From positions 45,442,691 through 45,506,690 of the forward strand of contig NC_067198.1 of the NCBI RefSeq assembly GCF_000699445.3: DNA of 64,000 bases. The letters are read 5' to 3'. Position 1 is the stretch's first letter. Every line of letters begins with the position of its first letter. The DNA is from Schistosoma haematobium. Taxonomy: Eukaryota > Platyhelminthes > Trematoda > Strigeidida > Schistosomatidae. Position numbers and translations under genes: made by a program. This document shows, piece after piece, positions 33,191 through 44,258 of the stretch. Below the pieces are notes generated by a model, which saw only the letters and a program-made list of their open reading frames with translations, made no database searches and had not been told where the DNA came from.

Positions 33191-34167
33191 ATAATATTAT
33201 CTAGTTATTCATTTCAAAATATACATTTATTTTCTCTAACAAATCTTTGTTGAGAGGCAAAATTCGACTCACACGTCCGCGTCGTGCCTCCTGGATAATG
33301 AGACGAATGACTCATGAGCTAACGTGAGCGGTAACCCGGGTTGTGGAGATCGGGCTAATCACCCACTCTTACCTATACCCATCAATTGATTACGAACTCC
33401 ACAGATAAACATAGCACAACTACATTTGGAATGGAAAAAGACAAAAAACTTTTCTCGAAAGTGGTGCATGTATCATATGGAGTTGCTCGTCATTGGGCAA
33501 ACTCCTAAGGATTGCAGAACACAACTATTCTAGCCCTGGTAGTTGTGCCGTGCTTTGACGTGGCCTGTTCCTCTCCAGAAGGGCCTACTAGGCTTCATCA
33601 ACTTATTTGACTGGAAGGGGGGGAGCAAACAAATCCTTGTTGGTTATACGATAATCAATCATATAAATCATTTCAATATTACACATATGATTGATATGAA
33701 TGTTACCAAAGAAATAGAATAACAAAACAAAAAAAACAAATCATCATCATCATAATTAAACTTTTTATTATATCATAAAAGAAAGTTTCTCTACATAGAT
33801 GTTACGTTTAAAAACAACCAAAGAAAAAAGAAAACGAAACAAAACATTTCAAATTGAGTATAATTGTACATGTAACATCTTTGGTACAATCAATAATCAA
33901 TGAAACTATAATTTATGAACAACCTTTAAATGACACTAAACTAACCTTGAGAAAGGTTCCACCAAATCAAGGTTATAAATTCATGTGCACAATTCGAATT
34001 CTGATTTATATTTAATCATTAAGATTAAGAATTAACTAATATCAGTTATAATGATGTCAAAACTTTATTTCGTCAAATGAATAAGTGAATAATTTCGCGC
34101 TAAAATTCAAAACCTTTTATCTTATACCTGATTGGTTTGTTCATAAATGATAGTCTCACCTCACTAA

Positions 34168-34222
<55 letters not shown>

Positions 34223-34384
34223 TATCATTTAAGTAGTATATGAAAACATGAATACAAAATGAATTTTATTAAAAAAAAACATCATTTATATATCTCTATA
34301 TAAAATGTATTCAATAAACAAATTACAACTGTACTATTCTATGTACAGATCAAGTTTAATAATAAAAAAAATAATCCAAAATGA
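33191..34384. other. 3' flank of the giant-intron gene, with (TA)n
   Basis: 33240-33640 is less AT-rich and unrecognised. 33740-34384 is the likely 3' UTR/downstream region of the minus-strand exon at 34385; TTTATT (minus AATAAA) occurs at about 33766, 34064 and 34263. A (TA)n tract of about 50 nt occupies 34170-34220. Confidence 0.45.
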
Positions 34385-35649
34385 TCATATGACATTGAAT
34401 TGTTTTTGTATTTGATCTAAATTGAATTCACATTCATTAACTTTTTCAATAAAATAATTTCTATTTTTAATTATATTTAATAAATCCGCTTGTACATAAT
34501 AAATATTTTCCCATTTCATAGCTTCTTTATTATCAAGATGATGATAATGATTAGATTCTGAGGAGGTTATGTCATCATCATCATTATTATTACCATTACT
34601 ATTACTACTACTACTACTACTACTACTAGTAGTAGTAGTATTAAGTTGATATAAATCAATGACATTAGAACCATCTTCTTCAAATCGTATATTATCATCA
34701 AATAATATATGTTGAATATATGGATCATATGGATTAAACCATAAAGGTTTCGATGATTTATAATGATAATTATGTGATTTCCAATAATTGAAATCATCTA
34801 TTACATGAAGTACACCAATTTGTTTTGACCATATTTGATAAATTTCATTAGGATTATTTGATATATTGATAAATTGTTTATCAGGATCTAATAGATCTTT
34901 ATGTGGAATTTCTTTAATAAATTGAAATAATGGTTCATGATCAGAACGTTTTAAATACCATTTAGTATAATCAATTGATATATATTGTTTAGCATTGAAT
35001 GGTGCTTTCTCTTGTGAATGTTTACCATGAATATATGCTTCAATTGCTGATAAAATATGTTCACCATCTTTACCATAGGTACGTATAAATATAGCAAATT
35101 GACGATTTGTTTCAATAAGCCATGTTAATAAACGATAAAAAGCTGGCATTAAATAATGATAATAATGATTATCCACATTCTCATTTATATGATCATTATT
35201 ATTATTATTATTATTGTTGTTGCCATGGTGATTATTAATATTTCCACTATTTACACATAAACAATATGGTGAATTAATGGATTCAATTGGTGTTAATTTT
35301 AACATTTCTAAATATTCATTAAATAAATTACGATATGGTAAACCTTCTGGTGTTTGAGTAAAATTACCTAAATATCTTCTTATTCTACCTCTATCGGATG
35401 TTATTTTAACAATTTGTTTCTCTAATAATTTATATATACTTATAGCATTCGGTTGTGGTTGTTTAATACATAATGGTATTGGTAAACGATTCCAACATGC
35501 TAAAGTTGATTTAAAATTAGCTAATTCATTTGATGTTAAATTTTCAAAATTTTCACCTTCATATGGTTGACGAGTATCCATTGGAGTTGTGATTGTTGTT
35601 GTTATTGTGGGGGTGGTTATTGTTGTTTTACAAGAGTTAACTTCATGAT
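34385..35649 (-). CDS. Giant-intron gene, exon 3 (conserved eukaryotic protein of unknown function)
   Basis: The open frame runs from acceptor AATAG (35654-35650) to a stop at 34385, adding about 420 residues. Conserved-looking blocks: SIYKLLEKQIVKITSDRGRI, RRYLGNFTQTPEGLPYR, YHYLMPAFYRLLTWLIETNR followed by FAIFIRTYGKDGEHIL, IDDFNYWKSHNYHYKSSKP, YIQHILFDDNIRFEEDG and IYYVQADLLNIIKNRNYF. I recognise these as a widespread uncharacterised family whose N-terminus has an HFD.x.T block like exon 1. Low-complexity inserts: nine Asn (about residues 249-257), and Thr then eight Ser (about 443-454). The exon starts with two bases of a codon whose first base comes from exon 2. No enzymatic function is assigned. 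Confidence 0.8.
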
Positions 35650-35699
35650 CTATTTTTTTTTTTGAAATAAAAAAGAAAAAAAAGTTATTGATTAATGAA

Positions 35700-35880
35700 A
35701 TGGAAATGGATCGTGAATGTGCACTGATGAGGAGTCTCATATTAGGACGAAACAGCTGTCCAGTACTTTCAGGTTTTTAATGGTGGTCTGACATCAATCG
35801 GTTGATGATCTCAATAAAAAAACGAAATAATCTTCACATTCCCTATATTGATAATATTTGTTAGTGAAAAAATATTGATT
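35700..35880 (+). mobile_element. Hammerhead SINE (family H2), 3' part
   Basis: Hammerhead-like segment 35721-35766 (gcactgatgaggagtctcat, then gacgaaacagctgtccagta) followed by the family tail tggtggtctgacatcaatcg. The core C of CTGA is A here, so it is probably inactive. It lies about 50 nt upstream of the exon 3 acceptor, in intron 2. Confidence 0.75.
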
Positions 35881-35899
35881 TTGTGTTATAAACTATGGG

Positions 35900-36215
35900 T
35901 TCCTGCCCCTATCAATGTTCAGCGTAATGATACCGCCAATTAGGGAACAGTGAATTATTGACCGGACCACTGATGCATAAAACAAGTATGAGCTGTATAA
36001 AGTCTTGATTGGTCTTGCTTCCCATCTAGCCCTGCTTGTTAGAGTCCAGAACACCAATCAGAGCTTCCATGATATGAATTATTTATTTCAAACATATTGA
36101 GTTTATATACCAACCAAAACAGACCACATAGTACCATGAAATAGGAAACAACCTTTGTAGAAGATTTAGCCAGAAGTGGCTGTGAATGTGCGAGGTAGTA
36201 ATTGATATTTTGAAA
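35900..36215 (-). repeat. Unclassified dispersed repeat R1, copy 3
   Basis: Reverse orientation relative to 32870-33190: tccagaacaccaatcagagc, gtttatataccaaccaaaac and ggctgtgaatgtgcgaggta. Copies 2 and 3 flank exon 3 as an inverted pair about 2.7 kb apart. Confidence 0.6.
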
Positions 36216-36224
36216 TACTAGCTA

Positions 36225-36400
36225 AGTGGATAATGCGATAGTGTTTGAAGCGAACGATACTGGGATCGAGTCCTAAAGTGAGTATCGAATCTGAGATACA
36301 GGTACATTCAGCTGACGAGTCCCAAATAAGATGAAACGCGTGCCGCGGATTCTATTGCTAGCCACTATCTATCTTTGCTTATGAATCAACTGTTTACTGA
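36225..36400 (+). mobile_element. Sm-alpha-type hammerhead SINE (family H1)
   Basis: tRNA-like box tgggatcgagtcc near 36270, then hammerhead 36304-36355: CAGCTGACGAGTCCCAAATA, AGATGAAACGCG, GCCGCGGATTC. The CTGANGA and GAAA core segments are intact, but the expected NUH cleavage triplet is GCC, so self-cleavage is unlikely. It ends in the Sm-alpha-like gctagccactatc. Confidence 0.75.
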
Positions 36401-36935
36401 AAAATTTGTCTTTACTGGCAATGATTCAATTTTATAAGTGGAAAATGTAATTGTTAAAAAGTAAATGAATATCTAGTTACTTATTGTAGAATGTAAATCT
36501 ATTTAGAAACGTAGTGCTCACATTTTTTGATTAAGCATTGAATCAACTATATATACAACAATTATGGTATAGATTGACAAAAGCTATAGTATTAACCTTA
36601 TTCAGAATGTTAATTAAAGTCTGTCATTTACGATTACAATTCCAAGTGATGTGTACCAGAAAATCAAAATGAACAAGTGAACTGATCAAAATCTATCTCT
36701 CTTTGTAATGCGTCAATCATTAATAAATGTAATTATTGAAATATGTAATTTCATCATAACAGATTACAATGAACACATTGACATTTTATTTAAAAACAAG
36801 TATGGAGCTGCACATACTAAAATGACCCTAAAGAACTTAAAATAACATTGACTTGTCATTTGAACACTTCTCTTGAAACATTATTTTGATAATCAGAGAG
36901 GAATTTGTAAATATTATAGTAATTTTAATAGTGAA
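36401..36935. other. AT-rich intron sequence
   Basis: Nothing recognised. Confidence 0.3.
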
Positions 36936-37350
36936 ATTCATGATTCAGTTGAAGATAAACTGCCATTGAAAACCTAGAAACACTGGACGGTCGTTGCATT
37001 CTAATGTGTGACGCCTTAGAAGTGAGCATTCACGATCCCGCCTACCGAGTTCGACCGGGTCTGTTGTAAGATGGTAACTCATTGAAGATAATGGTGGACG
37101 GTGGAGGAATTTCGTGAATCGATTGAAATTGGACACTAACACCGTTGGACGCCGACTCAGTGGTCTTGAAATCAAGCGTTCGCGCGCGATACCGATACAT
37201 TGTGGGTTCGGATCCCGCACACATGATCGTGGATTTGCACTACTGTAGAGTCCCATACTAGGACGAAACGTTCGTCCAATTATTTCGAGTCTTCAATGGT
37301 AATATAGCTTCAATTGACTCATGAATTCAACTATTAAAATTATTTTAATA
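36936..37350. mobile_element. Fold-back pair of H2 SINEs
   Basis: A minus-strand copy (36945-37045: attgaaaacctagaaacact, ggacggtcgttgcattctaa, acgatcccgcc) is followed by a plus-strand copy (37060-37350: B-box-like gggttcggatccc, then gagtcccatactaggacgaa and the tail tagcttcaattgactcatga). The hammerheads of both are decayed (plus copy ctgtagag instead of ctgangag). Confidence 0.7.
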
Positions 37351-37499
37351 ATTTGAAACAGTTTGAAGAAATTGGACGAATAAATTAGGTAAGAAAGGTA
37401 ATTATTTCATTTATTTGTTAGCTTATACTTAATTATACATAAGTAGTAAGTCAGTTATTATGTAAATTTTCAACCTCTATGTCTCACCCATATACATAT

Positions 37500-37640
37500 A
37501 ACGTGGATGTGCACTGCTGAAGAGTCTCATATTAGGACGAAACAGAGGTCCAGTGATTCCAGGTTTTCAATGTTGATCTAACATCAATCGGTTCATGATC
37601 TCAATCAAAAACTTATTGATCTCCACAACCCTATACTGAT
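37500..37640 (+). mobile_element. H2 SINE 3' part with hammerhead
   Basis: Hammerhead 37511-37556: gcactg / CTGAAGA / gtctcatattaggac / GAAAC / agaggtc / cagtga. All core positions fit CTGANGA...GAAA. Helix I is four to five pairs; helix II ends in a G-U pair; helix III is damaged. The family tail aatgttgatctaacatcaat follows. Truncated before the tRNA-like part. Confidence 0.75.
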
Positions 37641-38554
37641 ATATATATATATGATTACTCATGAAACTTAATGATTTCACCTTATAGTACAGTTTTTAGT
37701 GATGAGTACACAATACACCACGAGATAAGTACTTATTACTTTAATACATATAAGTATATGTAGACATGATTAGTATATTCGGTATGTTTGTTTTAAAAGT
37801 AACAATACTTCACCTACACAGAATTCCGTCCTAATCAAAGTAAACAACATATTTTTCTTTATACTATGTATCATTAATTAACTAAGCATGTATATAAATG
37901 AGCATGACCTTCTTCATTATTGTATACAGAGTGTAATTGATAAATCATATTGCATTACTTATTTATGTGCGTGTGTATGTGTAGGTCTGTGTGTGTGTGT
38001 GTGTTGATCTTGTTTGATACAAATAGTGTAATGAGTAAAAGAGTGATTAATTAAAATATTTATACAAGATTAAGATACATAAAGTAGAATGTACATCATT
38101 CTAGCCTTAAATTCTTCTACTGTACTGTTTACACCGTTTTCTTCTTCTTCTTCTTCGTTCTATTCAATCTTCTGTTGTTGTTGTTGTTGTTGGTCAGTTT
38201 TAATTATCATGATAGTTTTTAATGCTAGTTCATTGGAAGAAAACTAGTTTTACATAATTTTCTTGTTAGATAGCACTCGTAAGTATGTTACACCGTCTTG
38301 AAGTCTAAGACATTACTAATATATAACTTAGACACCTCTGTTGTAATCATACAGTACTAAGGTATCTATAAATGATCAATTACTAAGTAATGGGTAATAT
38401 TTTGCTTAAAGTAATTAGTCCATTTGATAAATTTCGTTAGTGTAATATAAGAAGATAAAGATTATGAGAACTATGTGATGATATATATATTAGCGAAATA
38501 CATCTAACAACAAAGGCGTATACTAAGGTTTATTGAAACTTCAATGGTTAATAT
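37641..38554. other. Intron sequence with microsatellites
   Basis: (TA)n near 37640-37652, (GT)n near 37985-38004, and ttc and ttg triplet runs between 38136 and 38196. No gene. Confidence 0.5.
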
Positions 38555-38890
38555 CATGAGTCAATTGAAGCTAGACCATCATGGAAGACCTTGAAGCACT
38601 GAACGGCTGTTTCGTCCTATTGTAGGACTCCTCAGCAGTGCGCGTCCATGATCCCGCCCCTGCGAGATTCGAACACAAGACCTACTGGCTTCGCGCGCGA
38701 GCACTTAACCACTAGACCACTGAGCCGGCATCCAATGGTGTTAATGTCTAACTTCAATTAATCCACGAAATTGAGCTACACATCCAACATTGTCTTCAGT
38801 GAGTTATTATCTCACAACAGACCTGGTTGAACTCCACTAGTCACTACTCTTCATTAGAAACCTCACTTGAAACCTTAGTCATATGATAAA
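38555..38890 (-). mobile_element. H2 hammerhead SINE, well preserved
   Basis: Minus strand, from 5': head gtgagataataactcactga region (38810-38790), a tRNA-like region with A-box-like gtctagtggttaagtgc (38720-38700) and B-box-like gttcgaatctcgc (38680-38660), hammerhead (38641-38596), tail ccatgatggtctagcttcaa (38580-38560). It shows the full module order of the family. In intron 2 of the giant-intron gene, sense to it. Confidence 0.8.
38596..38641 (-). ncRNA. Hammerhead ribozyme, intact core
   Basis: On the minus strand: helix I GCACTG, core CTGAGGA, helix II GTCC-tacaata-GGAC, core GAAA, short helix III CAGCCG, cleavage triplet GTT, helix I partner CAGTGC. Helix I has six pairs and helix II four Watson-Crick pairs. 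All conserved core positions are present and GUU is a permitted NUH site. Helix III is only about two pairs, as in known schistosome hammerheads. Confidence 0.8.
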
Positions 38891-39029
38891 TCAAACCCCC
38901 TTTGTGTATTCAAAAAAAGTTTGTTCTCATCTTAAATCTACCCCGGTGATGTTAGCTTATTTTTATTCAGAGTGAAGTTTCAGATTGTTTTCATATTATA
39001 AGTATGGGGTTGTGAACATTATTAAGTTT

Positions 39030-39170
39030 TTGATTGAGATCATGAATCGATTAATGTTAGACCATCATTTAAAACCTGAAAGCATTGGAAGGCCAACACT
39101 TCCTATTGTAGGACTCATCAGAAGTGCACATCTACGATTTCATTCGCAGAATTCGAACCCAGGGCCTTCA
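39030..39170 (-). mobile_element. H2 SINE, decayed
   Basis: Minus orientation: gatgttagaccatcat-like tail, then ggaaggccaacacttcctat and gtaggactcatcagaagtgc where the hammerhead was, then attcgaacccagggcc (B box). The GAAA arm is destroyed. Confidence 0.65.
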
Positions 39171-40081
39171 TATTGTTTCTTTATTATCCTTGTCTCGTCT
39201 TACCCTCCATTTCCAGTCTGGTTAGCCTTTTATTTTTTATATATAAATGTTCCTAATAAGTATATGTGTACATTACCACCATTGAAATAACTATTCCTAT
39301 GAATTTGATGTTGGTCTTGTTGTGCTAATGAGGTATGACAACTTGAACCTATGTACATATGTTCCTGGTCCCGACCGAAGCTGCTACCTTGACGCGGTGG
39401 TCGGGCTTGCCTATCGTGATGACCCAACCGAGCTATATTGGCTGGAACATATGTTCCTGTAGGTTCTACCATGCCAGGCAGGTCGATTGGAGAACGGTAA
39501 GACTAAAAGCAGCAACTCAAGGTCTGAGGGCGAGGACGTACTGCTGACTGTAGAGGCGTGTGACAGCAGTAAGGTGTTTCCCTCGGACAACCAGCATCTG
39601 CAGCGATGCTGCCTTCTCACAAGGAGGGGTGGGGTTAGAAAAGGTCGACCCTAAAAATGTCACACCTCACCTTACCTCACGGATTTCCCTCTTCGGCGGT
39701 AAGGCCCTTAGAATAACGGAGCTAACACATTAAAAACCTTTCACGAAAAAGCTGTGCGCGACCGGCCTCAAGCATTTGTCCCTTGGGCTCTGCGGTCACG
39801 CTCCCAGGTCTTTAAGACCAACAATAATCCAATTTCCTTTTCAGGTTCCTCAAGAAATACCTTTCCACGGTGTGGGCAGCCGGGAAGTGATAACCGCCCT
39901 CATACCCGTAACAACACACGAGACCAAGTTGGTCACATTCAAATCCTTCCTACACCTCCTAATACCTCTCTTATCTCCATGACTAACCCTCCTCACGTCT
40001 CTTTATCATCTCGCACTGCTAGGGCAAATGATTGGAGTACGCGGAACGCTATTCCTGGTCTCCCGGTCTCTTAACTACAAG

Positions 40082-40797
40082 TAGGAGCTTTTAACGTCCG
40101 AACACTGTGCCAAATAGGACAACAGGCTTCCTTAGCTAGGACTTTAGAATCCCGTGCAATCGATGTGTGCTGCGTCTCCGAAACGCGCATACAGGATCCG
40201 AGTAGCGTCATTCATTTGACCTCACCATGCCAAAATAAAGAACCGATTTGATTCACATTTCGTGTATCTGGAAGCCCTGATTATGCTTCCCGTGGCCTCG
40301 CCAGCGTAGGTATAGCATTGAGTCCTAGGGCAGAACTAGCTCTCATAGAGTGGATCCCAGTAGACAGTCGTTTGTGCGCTGTCCGACTAAACGGAACAGT
40401 AAGGATCCGGAAAGATAGGGACACTCGTCGTTGCCTATTCGTCATCTCTGTCTATTCTCCCACTGACTGCAGCTCAGAGGATGTAAAAGATGAGTTTTAC
40501 AGAAAGCTTTCCGACCTTCTCCGAAAAGCTAGGCGCTCTGATGTAGTAATAGTAGCTGGTGACTTTAATGCTCAAGTGGGTAAACTAAGCGAAAGGGTAA
40601 GACACCTAGGTGGATCTTATGGTGTCGTGGCTCAAAGAACAGATAATGGCGACCGTCTGTTGCATCTATGCTCAGATAACCGCCTCTTTCTTGCAAATAC
40701 TAACTTCAAGCATAAGCAAAAACGTCTTTTAACATGGCGACCCCCTGATTCGTCCCAACGTTGGACCCAAATAGATCACATCGCTATCAGCCACTGA
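40082..40797 (+). pseudogene. Family B LINE endonuclease
   Basis: The frame reads VGAFNVRTLCQIGQQASLAR, VCCVSETRIQDPS (catalytic Glu), a TGA near 40250, LALIEWIPVDSRLCAVRLNG, VISVYSPTDCSSEDVKDEFY, VVIVAGDFNAQVG, DNGDRLLHLCSDNRLFLANT and WTQIDHIAI. The final S-D-H block lies in the next frame (YLDSYHALV at about 40845). Apart from the TGA and the frame change it is well kept. Confidence 0.85.
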
Positions 40798-41216
40798 TAG
40801 AGGGGCTCGATAGAAGACTGTCGCTCATTCTGGAGCACATACTTAGATTCATATCATGCTCTAGTACGAGCGCGTATCTGTCTGCGTCTTACTGGACGTA
40901 GGAAAGACGCTGGAACGAAACTTCTTAGGGTCCTGTTTAATGATAGTCAAGCTAAGAGTATATTTCAGGAACAACTAGGAAAACAGTTAGGCAGCCATAT
41001 AGGTGATGCCCACCCCGAGGCATTGTGGAATGACATCCGAAAAGCTGTGGAAACAGCAGTGATATCTACTAGTACGGTAACCCGTAAGGTTAGGGAGCAA
41101 CATTGGATCTCAGCAGCATCTATCGCACTGATTGATGCTCGGAAACTCATTCCACCTGGCTCTGAACATAATGAAGAGCGGACGTAATCCCATCTGACTG
41201 GTCTCAATCACTGATT

Positions 41217-42503
41217 GTGCCAGTCTATAAGAAAGGACAAAAGTCCTCTTGTGACAGTCACAGAGGAATCAGTTTGACTAATATAGTGTCTAAAATATTA
41301 GCCTCAATAATACTTCGACGCCTAACCAAAGCTCGTGAAGAGCAGATTAGAGAAAATCAGGCTGGTTTTCAACCTGGACGTGGTTGTATAGATCAGATAT
41401 TCACACTACGTCAGGTTCTAGAACACAGACACACGTTCAGACGCCCCACAATGGTAGTATTTCTCGACCTTAAGGCGGCATCCGACTCTGTTGATCGTGA
41501 GGTTCTATGGCAGTGTTTGTCACTGAAAGGAGTACCAAAGAAGTACATTAACCTTATAAAGGCTCTCTACTCGAACACAACTGGTAGAGTGAGAGCTTAT
41601 GGCGAACTGTCATCAGAATTGATTACCTCAATTGGTGTTCGTCAGGGCTGCCCACTCTCCCCATTCTTGTTCAACTTTGTCATTGACGTACTTTTAGAGA
41701 TAACACTCTCCTCATCTAAATTTCCAGGGGTTGAACTTCTACTGGGAGGTTCACTTGTTGGCCTAGAATATGCCGATGACATAGTTCTATTTGGTGAAGA
41801 CGCTGACAAAATGCAGAGTCTTCTGACCACTCTAAGCAACAATGCAAGCATGTTCGGGATGCGATTCTCTCCCTCGAAATGCAAAATGTTGCTTCAGGAT
41901 TGGGTTGCATTGACACCCGAACTAATGATAGGGAGTGAAGTAATTGAGTGTGTCGATCGCTTCACTTATCTTAGAAGTCTCATCAGCCCTTGTGGTCTGG
42001 TGTGTGACGAAATCTCAGAACGGATACAGAAGGCTCGACTAGCTTTTGCCAACTTGCGTCATTTATGGCGTAGGCGAGATATCCGTCTACCAACCAAAAG
42101 ACGTGTTTACTGCGCAGCAGCTCGTTCCGTCCTACTTTATGGCAGTGAAACATGGCCGGTAAGAGTAGAGGGTATTCGTAGGTTACTAGTATTCGATCAT
42201 AGGTGTCTTCGAAACATTGCTCGTATATCATGGGACCATCGAGTAAGTAACACAGTTGTTAGGAAACGGGTACTAGGTAAGGATGGAAAATCAATTGATG
42301 ACGTAGTGAAACTTCATCAGTTGAGATTGCTGGGATACGTGTTACGTATGCCCAACCACCGATTGCCTCGACGTGCGATGTTTCATGGTATAGGAGTAGG
42401 TTGGAAGAAAGGTAGGGGCGGCCAGACCAAAACATGGCACAAGTCCATGAAGTCACTGACAAGTGTGGTGAGCCATGTTGGTAGGTGTAGACTACCTGGT
42501 TGA
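41217..42503 (+). pseudogene. Family B LINE reverse transcriptase
   Basis: 428-codon frame: VPVYKKGQKSSCDSHRGISL, REEQIRENQAGFQPGRGCID, motif A VVFLDLKAASDSVDREVLW (relatives have AAFDS), motif B SIGVRQGCPLSPFLFNFVID, catalytic LEYADDIVLFGED, then FANLRHLWRRRDIRLPTK, RSVLLYGSETWPVRVEGIRR and FDHRCLRNIARISWDHR. Catalytic Asp residues are intact. The region between the endonuclease linker (EHNEER) and IPSDWSQSLIVPVYKKG is deleted, so motif 0 and the RT N-terminus are missing. Confidence 0.9.
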
Positions 42504-42850
42504 GGACCGCGAGATGATAGCAACTGATGGTTAGAGACCCTGAATGATATGGCTCAAAATCGTTTGTAATGGCACAGATGCATACACTCGTTGCGCTCTC
42601 CCAAATTTTAATCTCCTGATTCCTCCTTGTCTCTTTTTCCTCTTTCCAAATTTATTTCACTGTATTATACTCTTTAAATAACATCTCCAAACCCTGATCT
42701 TCCCGATTACTGCTTATACTCTTACTCTACCTCTACCAATACGGGATTTGAATCGACAACTGCATTTCTGTGCTAATGAGTATGACGACTTGAACTGATA
42801 TACGTACATACAAAGTTCTACGTTGTTACCGACTGACTGACGAATATCAA

Positions 42851-43245
42851 CAAATACTTCACACAATATCAAATCACTTAATCAACAGGAATAGACCAGA
42901 ATTTAGAAGTAAATAAATTTGTCATTGAAAATTGCTCTCAATGATTGACTACATGTGATTTATGATAGTTTCGATTGTAAAATAACACCATAAATTGGGG
43001 GACAAAAAAATCAGTTAACAACGTTTAATTTTACTGGATGTTTGTTAGTCTGAGACTCCTCCACTTAATGTATACATTCATGATTAAATTTTAATAAATA
43101 AAACAGTCAGTGAGTTGGTTTTTGGGCTGATTTATTGAGAACTAAACTTATATTTTATGAATTTTAGTCAGTTCTCTTTATTGGGTATTAATCAATCTAT
43201 ACAAATGTTGGGTAATTAATTCACTAAGTGAATGGTTTCTAGTCA
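42851..43245. other. AT-rich intron sequence
   Basis: Nothing recognised. Confidence 0.3.
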
Positions 43246-43249
43246 GAAT

Positions 43250-44258
43250 CTTCAATATGAATGTCAAGACAATTTCAATGTACAGGGCTGAAACTTGGAG
43301 AACCACGAAAACCATCATTAAAAATGTACAAGTACTTATAAATAGTTGTCTATGCAAAATACTCAATATCCGTTGACCGAATATCATCAACAACAGCCTA
43401 CTATGGAAGAGAACAAACTAGCTTCCAGCAGAACAGTAAATTAGGAAAAGAGGTCGGAAGTGGATAGGACATATATTGAGGAAATCATTAAACTGCATCA
43501 ATAGTCAAGCACTCCCTTGTGGTCCTGAAGGGAAACGAAAAAGGGGAAGGCCGAAAAAACACATTACGTCGGGAAATGGAAGCAGATATTGAAAAAATGA
43601 ATAGCAACTAGAAAGAACTGGAAAGGATTGTTTAAGACAGGATTGGATTGAGAATGCTGGTGGACGGCCTATGGTCGTAATTGAGTAAGTGGATGGTTTT
43701 AATAACTGATTTTATATTGTGTTAAAAAACTCAATTGCAGAGTGTCTTCAATTTAATTAAATACTAAAATTAATTGACTGGTCTTCACGGTCTCCCACAC
43801 TGTCCGAACATTTCATATACTTATACTAATTGTAGCTCTGGTTGTTAGAAGGGGCATCGGTCTAGTGATTTCCGAAGAATTTCGGCTTCCATCATGAGGC
43901 TTCGCAAATTAGAGGGCAGAGTTTAAATGGTTTAATTTGTTTATTCTGGTTAGCGTTTTTTAACAAGGTTGTTTTTTACGGGATGGAGCTGCTGACTTCA
44001 TACCCGATCCTACTCCTTCCCTTGATCATGGAATCGTCAGTAACCCTAGAAGACAGAAAGGCAAAATTCTAAAAGGGAACGAAAAAGAGGAAGGCCAAAG
44101 AACACAATGCGTTGGGCATTGAAAGCAGACATTAAAAGGATGAATAGCAACTGGAAAGAACTGGAAAGCATTGTCCAGGACAGAGTTGGATGGAGAATGG
44201 TGGTGGGTGACCTACGCTCCTTCACAAGGGGTAACAGGCGTAAGTAAGTAGGTGAAGT
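43250..44258. mobile_element. Composite of three family C LINE fragments
   Basis: 43250-43690 (plus): 3' end of ORF2 (cagggctgaaacttggagaa; ggaagtggataggacatata), ending gtaattgagtaag. 43770-44040 (minus): 5' leader/endonuclease start (ggttgttagaaggggcatcg; gtttaaatggtttaatttgt). 44050-44258 (plus): another 3' end (gggaacgaaaaagaggaagg; ggtaacaggcgtaagtaagt). The alternating orientations show separate insertions or rearrangement rather than one element. Confidence 0.8.

Larger units (their letters stand above)
39350..42850 (+). mobile_element. RTE-like LINE (family B), long copy with an internal deletion
   Basis: Begins near 39350 with a GC-richer leader (tgacgcggtggtcgggcttg), then endonuclease (40082-40797), a linker, a deletion at about 41185 and RT (41217-42503). 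The 3' UTR ends in ttaccgactgactgacg near 42840, the (GACT)n tail of the family. Fragments of the same family occur at 4.4, 47.4, 48.3, 56.0 and 59.3-61.0 kb. It lies in intron 2, antisense to the host gene. Confidence 0.88.

Noticed and set aside
34170..34220. (TA)n as an origin or centromeric signal
   Set aside because: A simple microsatellite of about 50 nt with no associated repeat array.
35650..35740. N-terminal extension of exon 3 with a run of Phe
   Set aside because: The Phe/Lys run comes from poly-A/T in the acceptor's upstream tract and a SINE fragment; the acceptor at 35650 explains the true start.
38640..38730. tRNA gene
   Set aside because: A- and B-box-like segments are present, but the sequence does not form a full cloverleaf and is part of the H2 SINE; similar copies occur at other loci.
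39754..40074. Plus-strand frames in 39.4-40.1 kb as host genes
   Set aside because: They lie in the leader of the family B LINE and overlap each other; no conserved domain.
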